Assembly (NCBI GenBank): GCA_024275855.1
Contig: JAJRYL010000371.1
Location: 1 to 11,965 of the forward strand
DNA from: Deltaproteobacteria bacterium
GTDB taxonomy: Bacteria; Desulfobacterota; GWC2-55-46; JADFVP01
Length of the DNA stretch: 11,965 nt
Direction: 5' to 3'
Shown: positions 8,714 to 11,965 of the stretch, piece after piece
Numbering within the stretch: position 1 is the first letter of the stretch
Layout of the letters: the number at the start of each line of letters is the position of its first letter
Translations under genes and position numbers: made by a program
Notes under the pieces: generated by a model
Database searches by the model: none
Told to the model about the DNA's origin: nothing
Seen by the model: the letters and a program-made list of their open reading frames with translations, nothing else

Positions 8714-10141
8714 TTACCTGATAGGACACCTCTTACCTTCGCAAAACATTCTCTCACCATTTTGCGCAAGCCACACTGCATCTTTTAAACCCTCAGTCAG
8801 AAGACTTGAAAAAAAAGCCTTTAAATTTCTTGTAAAAGACTTTTTATATATAATAACCTCTCTATATATATGGCTGTGAAGTTCCTCCACCTCCTCCGGA
8901 CTCAGATATCCAGTATTGACCACGGCCTTGCCAAACCGAAATGTCTTAAAATCGTATTCCTGCAACAAACCCTTCTTCAGCCCATCGTTATAAAAAGCCG
9001 TGCCTGGGAAAGGGGTCGCTATAGCAAACCCTCCATAATCGGGGTCTATCTTTTTGAAAAATGCAAGGCTCTTCTCAATCGAGTCCTTGTTCTCTTCAAG
9101 ATTCCCAACCATAAAAGAACCAAAGGTACGTATACCGGCCTTCCTGGTCAGTCTAAACGCCCTCTCCACCTCTTCCAGACTCAAACCCTTGCAGACCGTA
9201 GAGAGTATCCGGGGGTCGCCACTTTCAATTCCGTAGAAGAGCATCCAAAAACCGGCTCTACGGGCTTTTTTAAGAAGCGCCTCATCAACCAGTTTTCTGT
9301 CAGCACGAAAGGGAGCCTTAAAGGATATATCCTTATTAAGCCCTCTTTCGATTATAAGATCACAAATCTTTTCGAACCACTTTCTGTCAAGGTTGAGGGT
9401 ATCATCCTGAAAAAATATCTCCCGAACCCTGTATTTCTCCTTCAATTCCGCTATTTCATCTACTACGTTTTCCGGTGACCTCTTCCTGTTTCTCGAACGC
9501 CAAACGGAGTCGTTACAAAAAGAACAAGAAAACGGGCAACCTCTCGATCCGAAAATGACTGTCGAAGGAGTATCTCCTGCAGGGTAAGTGCCCTTATACT
9601 TTGAAATATCTTCTATCAACTCGAAGGCCGGAAACGGTATAGTATCGAGGTCTTTTATATATTGTCTGGCTTTATTTATATGAATTTCTCCATCTACACG
9701 ATAGGCGATGCCTGCTACTTCAAAGAACTTACCCCCTCCATCAAGAGACCTCACCAGATCGAGGACTGTCTCCTCACCCTCCCCATAGACCACAAAATCA
9801 ATATCACCACACTCCTCAAATACTTTTTCTACAACAGCTGAAGGATAAGGACCACCCACAACAATGGGAATATTTAAGTGTTGTTTAAGAAATTGCGAAA
9901 GCTCATAAGCGGCTTTCACCATGATTATATTCATTGTAATTCCTATCAGGCCGGGCCTCTCCTCCTCCACTATTTTTCTTATCTGCTCGTGATCCATGTC
10001 ATCAACATCCGCATCTATGAAACGCACCTCATGCCCATGCTTTATAAGATAGGAGGCTATGTACAACGGGCCCAACGGCGGCAAGGTTGTCCACACTTCT
10101 CCCGTATCTCTTGTATTTGAATTTATCAATACAACCTTCAT
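8714..10141 (-). CDS. Cobalamin-binding-type radical SAM enzyme, substrate unknown
   Basis: 475-residue protein with an N-terminal B12-binding-like Rossmann domain (about 1-165) followed by a radical SAM domain (about 192-400). The N-terminus shows MKVVLINSN, the PPLGPLYIASYL stretch at 21-32 and GGPYPS at 96-101. The usual cobalamin-ligating DxHxxG is not seen, as in many members of this radical SAM class. The 4Fe-4S motif CxxxCxxC is C202, C206 and C209. GIESGDPR at 304-311 and the PFPGTAFY run at 377-384 are typical of the family. A further cysteine pair, C467 and C472, sits at the extreme C-terminus. Known relatives methylate unactivated carbons or rearrange rings; which reaction occurs here cannot be read from the sequence. 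The ATG start overlaps the wzt stop by 4 nt (ATGA), with AAGGAAGGG about 9 nt upstream, so it is made together with the exporter ATPase. Modification of the sugar chain or its lipid carrier is an inference from context. Confidence 0.85.
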   Translation of the reverse strand: MKVVLINSNTRDTGEVWTTLPPLGPLYIASYLIKHGHEVRFIDADVDDMDHEQIRKIVEEERPGLIGITMNIIMVKAAYELSQFLKQHLNIPIVVGGPYPSAVVEKVFEECGDIDFVVYGEGEETVLDLVRSLDGGGKFFEVAGIAYRVDGEIHINKARQYIKDLDTIPFPAFELIEDISKYKGTYPAGDTPSTVIFGSRGCPFSCSFCNDSVWRSRNRKRSPENVVDEIAELKEKYRVREIFFQDDTLNLDRKWFEKICDLIIERGLNKDISFKAPFRADRKLVDEALLKKARRAGFWMLFYGIESGDPRILSTVCKGLSLEEVERAFRLTRKAGIRTFGSFMVGNLEENKDSIEKSLAFFKKIDPDYGGFAIATPFPGTAFYNDGLKKGLLQEYDFKTFRFGKAVVNTGYLSPEEVEELHSHIYREVIIYKKSFTRNLKAFFSSLLTEGLKDAVWLAQNGERMFCEGKRCPIR

Positions 10142-11442
10142 GACTCAAACCCTTCCTTTAAAACCGGAGCTAAACTTATGTTGCTACTGAAATCGACCAC
10201 ACCGGAACAGTTGTTTCTCGAAGAGACTCTCAGGAGGAACATGTCCATCCTCGCATCCAGGATCTCCGTCTCCTCTTTATGATCAGAGACGCCGATGCTT
10301 ACAAAGTACTCGCCTCCAACAAGCACTACAGCCTGTTCAAAGACAACCGAAACAATCGCTCCTTTTTCCTGTGGTGCAAACCTCTTTTGGTTGTCCCATG
10401 AATTTACGGCGTATACTAAAAGTCCATCTTTGGTCTTAAACTCAATACCAAAACCCGGAAACTCTATGTTCTGGTAAAACTCGACCATCACCTTTACAGC
10501 GACTTCATCACCGCTAAATACATGCGTAAGAGGTTCTCCTTCTTTACCCAATAACTCAAAGTCCAGTATCTTCGCCCTGCCATCCCCGAAGTATGATTCA
10601 TTCTTATTGTAATTAGACTTGGTATGGACAACATCATTGTCTAATGCTGTATCTGTAAGAGCAACAGGGGTGAGTATGTCATCTTCTTTATCAGTATCAT
10701 GCTCTCCACCAAAAACAAATTTGTGGTATTCAGCCATAACTTTCTGTGGTATGCCGGACTCGATTATACGACCACCATTGAGAAACACGGCGAACTCTGT
10801 ATGACGTATAACAGCCTGCGCGTCATGTGTTACCAAAATAATAGTCGAACCACCATCCTTTAGATCCTTTATCCTCTTAAAACACTTCTGTTGAAAATAA
10901 GCATCCCCTACGCTTAACGCCTCATCTACCACTAAAATATCCGGGTCTACGTTTATGGCGGCGGCAAAGGCTAAACGTACGAACATGCCGCTGCTGTACG
11001 TGCGTACAGGCTGGTCTATAAAGTCCCCGATATCGGCGAAAGAGGCAACCGAATCGAACCGCTCGTCCATTTCGGCGCGGCTAAACCCCATTAACGCGCC
11101 GTTCATATAAACATTCTCCCGTCCGGAAAACTCAGGATGAAAACCCGCGCCAAGCTCAAGCAGCGCGGCGATACGGCCATTGACTGATACGGTGCCGGAC
11201 GTCGGTTGCAGCACCCCGCAGATAATCTGCAACAGAGTAGACTTGCCGCTGCCGTTACGCCCTACTATACCTACCGACTCTCCACGCTTTATCTCGAAAT
11301 CAACATTGCGAAGCGCCCAGAACTCCTGATGGTACTGCTTGCGCCGGGGGTGAAAGACCTCTTTAATCACCTGACCGACAGAGGCGTAACGTCTGAACTT
11401 TTTACTTACGCCGCTTACCTTTATTATAGTGTCGTTTGCCAA
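10138..11442 (-). CDS. wzt: Polysaccharide ABC transporter ATPase with C-terminal glycan-recognition-type domain
   Basis: Cytoplasmic ATPase that powers glycan export through the upstream permease. Residues 1-245 form the nucleotide-binding domain: Walker A GRNGSGKST at 61-69, ABC signature YSSGMFVRLAFA at 149-160, Walker B ILVVDEALSVGD at 169-180 and switch histidine H206. ELGAGFHPEFSGREN at 96-110 is typical of the Wzt/TagH/KpsT branch. Residues about 245-280 are an acidic linker. The remainder (about 280-434) is a beta-rich C-terminal domain of the Wzt type; in E. coli O8/O9a this domain binds the capped non-reducing end of the chain before export. The total of 434 residues fits long, domain-bearing Wzt rather than short KpsT. 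The start is TTG: an in-frame TAA (the permease stop) lies two codons upstream and the N-terminus (IIKVSGVSKKF) is canonical. The gene overlaps the next by 4 nt (ATGA), implying translational coupling. The domain split coincides roughly with a fall in GC. Confidence 0.93.
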   Translation of the reverse strand: MANDTIIKVSGVSKKFRRYASVGQVIKEVFHPRRKQYHQEFWALRNVDFEIKRGESVGIVGRNGSGKSTLLQIICGVLQPTSGTVSVNGRIAALLELGAGFHPEFSGRENVYMNGALMGFSRAEMDERFDSVASFADIGDFIDQPVRTYSSGMFVRLAFAAAINVDPDILVVDEALSVGDAYFQQKCFKRIKDLKDGGSTIILVTHDAQAVIRHTEFAVFLNGGRIIESGIPQKVMAEYHKFVFGGEHDTDKEDDILTPVALTDTALDNDVVHTKSNYNKNESYFGDGRAKILDFELLGKEGEPLTHVFSGDEVAVKVMVEFYQNIEFPGFGIEFKTKDGLLVYAVNSWDNQKRFAPQEKGAIVSVVFEQAVVLVGGEYFVSIGVSDHKEETEILDARMDMFLLRVSSRNNCSGVVDFSSNISLAPVLKEGFES

Positions 11443-11445
11443 GGG

Positions 11446-11965
11446 TTACATAACCTCCGCAAACCACGGTTTCAAACGCCTGAAGAGCACACCGCCGAGA
11501 CCGAACGTTACAAACGAGGTAACCGCCATGTAGATAAAGTCCTGCAAAGGCAGAAACCTGTCGGCGAGCAACGCAAACCTGTAACCCTCTATAAAATGAT
11601 AAACAGGGTTCAATTTAAGAAAAAATAGAGCACGCGGCGGAACAATATCCGGCGAGTAGATAATAGGCGTAAGAAAGAAGAGACCCATAATAATAAGACC
11701 TAAAATCTGGCTTACATCTTTGGAAAAGACATTGAGGCTCGAAAGCATCCAGCCGCAACCGATACAGAAAAGAGATATGAAAAAAAGATATACGAAGATG
11801 TAAAGCGTAGTAAGCGGCAGAGAATGGTTGAAGATAATAAGAATAACAAGAAGCAGCGCTACACTTATAAGGTGGCTGATAATGTTGCTTATAACAACGA
11901 CTATAGGCAGTATCTCGGAAGGAAAACCGACGGCCTTTTTAACAAGGTTCGCGTTACTGACCAAC
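11446..11965 (-). CDS. wzm: ABC-2 polysaccharide export permease, C-terminal part (5' truncated by window edge)
   Basis: Inner-membrane permease half of an ABC exporter that carries a finished, lipid-linked glycan from cytoplasm to periplasm, working with the ATPase encoded next. About 172 residues are visible, and the reading frame runs off the window edge. The first visible codon is TTG, inside a typical internal motif (NANLVKKAVGFPSEILP), so it is not the real start. Four hydrophobic segments are visible at about residues 18-45, 51-77, 86-104 and 143-162 of the visible part. The motif LNPVYHFIEGYR at 118-129 is typical of the Wzm/TagG/KpsM group. Family members are about 260 residues, so roughly the first third is missing. 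The gene ends ATG-TAA and is followed at once by the ATPase gene, the usual wzm-wzt order. Assignment as a polysaccharide rather than drug exporter rests on this motif and on the neighbours. Confidence 0.88.
   Translation of the reverse strand, partial: LVSNANLVKKAVGFPSEILPIVVVISNIISHLISVALLLVILIIFNHSLPLTTLYIFVYLFFISLFCIGCGWMLSSLNVFSKDVSQILGLIIMGLFFLTPIIYSPDIVPPRALFFLKLNPVYHFIEGYRFALLADRFLPLQDFIYMAVTSFVTFGLGGVLFRRLKPWFAEVM
11453..11458 (-). promoter_or_regulatory. Shine-Dalgarno GGAGGT for the TTG start of wzt
   Basis: A strong GGAGGT lies 10 nt upstream of the TTG at 11442, inside the last codons of the permease gene. It supports the unusual TTG start of the ATPase gene, for which no nearby in-frame ATG exists. 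Confidence 0.6.

Noticed and set aside
8870..9478. 202-codon open frame on the plus strand
   Set aside because: Lies entirely antisense to the radical SAM gene, whose motifs are intact; the translation shows no recognisable domain.
11206..11628. 140-codon open frame on the plus strand
   Set aside because: Antisense to the permease-ATPase junction; no recognisable motif.

Overview
The window is the inside of one long polysaccharide (O-antigen or similar surface glycan) operon. Every credible gene lies on the minus strand, so transcription runs from position 11965 toward 1. Both ends are cut: the first gene has lost its N-terminus, and the operon probably continues past position 1. Genes are separated by less than 100 bp or overlap by 4 nt. 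I see no promoter, tRNA, rRNA, mobile element or CRISPR array.

Transcription order: (1) the C-terminal part of an ABC-2 polysaccharide permease (Wzm type, 11446-11965); (2) its ATPase with an extra C-terminal glycan-binding-type domain (Wzt type, 10138-11442); (3) a cobalamin-binding-type radical SAM enzyme (8714-10141); (4) a fused SAM methyltransferase-GT4 glycosyltransferase (6581-8620); (5) an 851-residue protein with two glycosyltransferase domains, GT-A then GT-B (3991-6546); (6) an NAD-dependent sugar epimerase/dehydratase (3071-3994); (7) GDP-mannose 4,6-dehydratase (gmd, 2068-3036); (8) a GDP-4-keto-6-deoxymannose reductase (rmd type, 1063-2019); (9) a GT2 rhamnosyltransferase-like enzyme (8-1018).

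Taken together, Gmd plus an Rmd-type reductase should convert GDP-mannose to GDP-D-rhamnose. The glycosyltransferases would build a D-rhamnose-containing chain on the cytoplasmic side, and Wzm/Wzt would export it. In this export class a Wzt C-terminal domain can recognise a modified non-reducing end, often a methyl group. The only conventional methyltransferase in the window is fused to a glycosyltransferase, so it is the natural candidate for adding a terminal cap. The radical SAM enzyme, coupled to wzt by an ATGA overlap, is the least explained member; it may make an unusual sugar modification.

ABC-dependent O-chain export implies a Gram-negative (diderm) host. Large mosaic glycan loci with B12-type radical SAM enzymes are common in Desulfobacterota (Deltaproteobacteria) and neighbouring phyla, but the sequence does not fix the taxon. 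Base composition is patchy. Hand-counted 60-base blocks run from about 60-67% GC in wzt (ATPase part) and rmd to about 28-37% GC in the glycosyltransferase genes, as expected of a locus assembled by repeated exchange.
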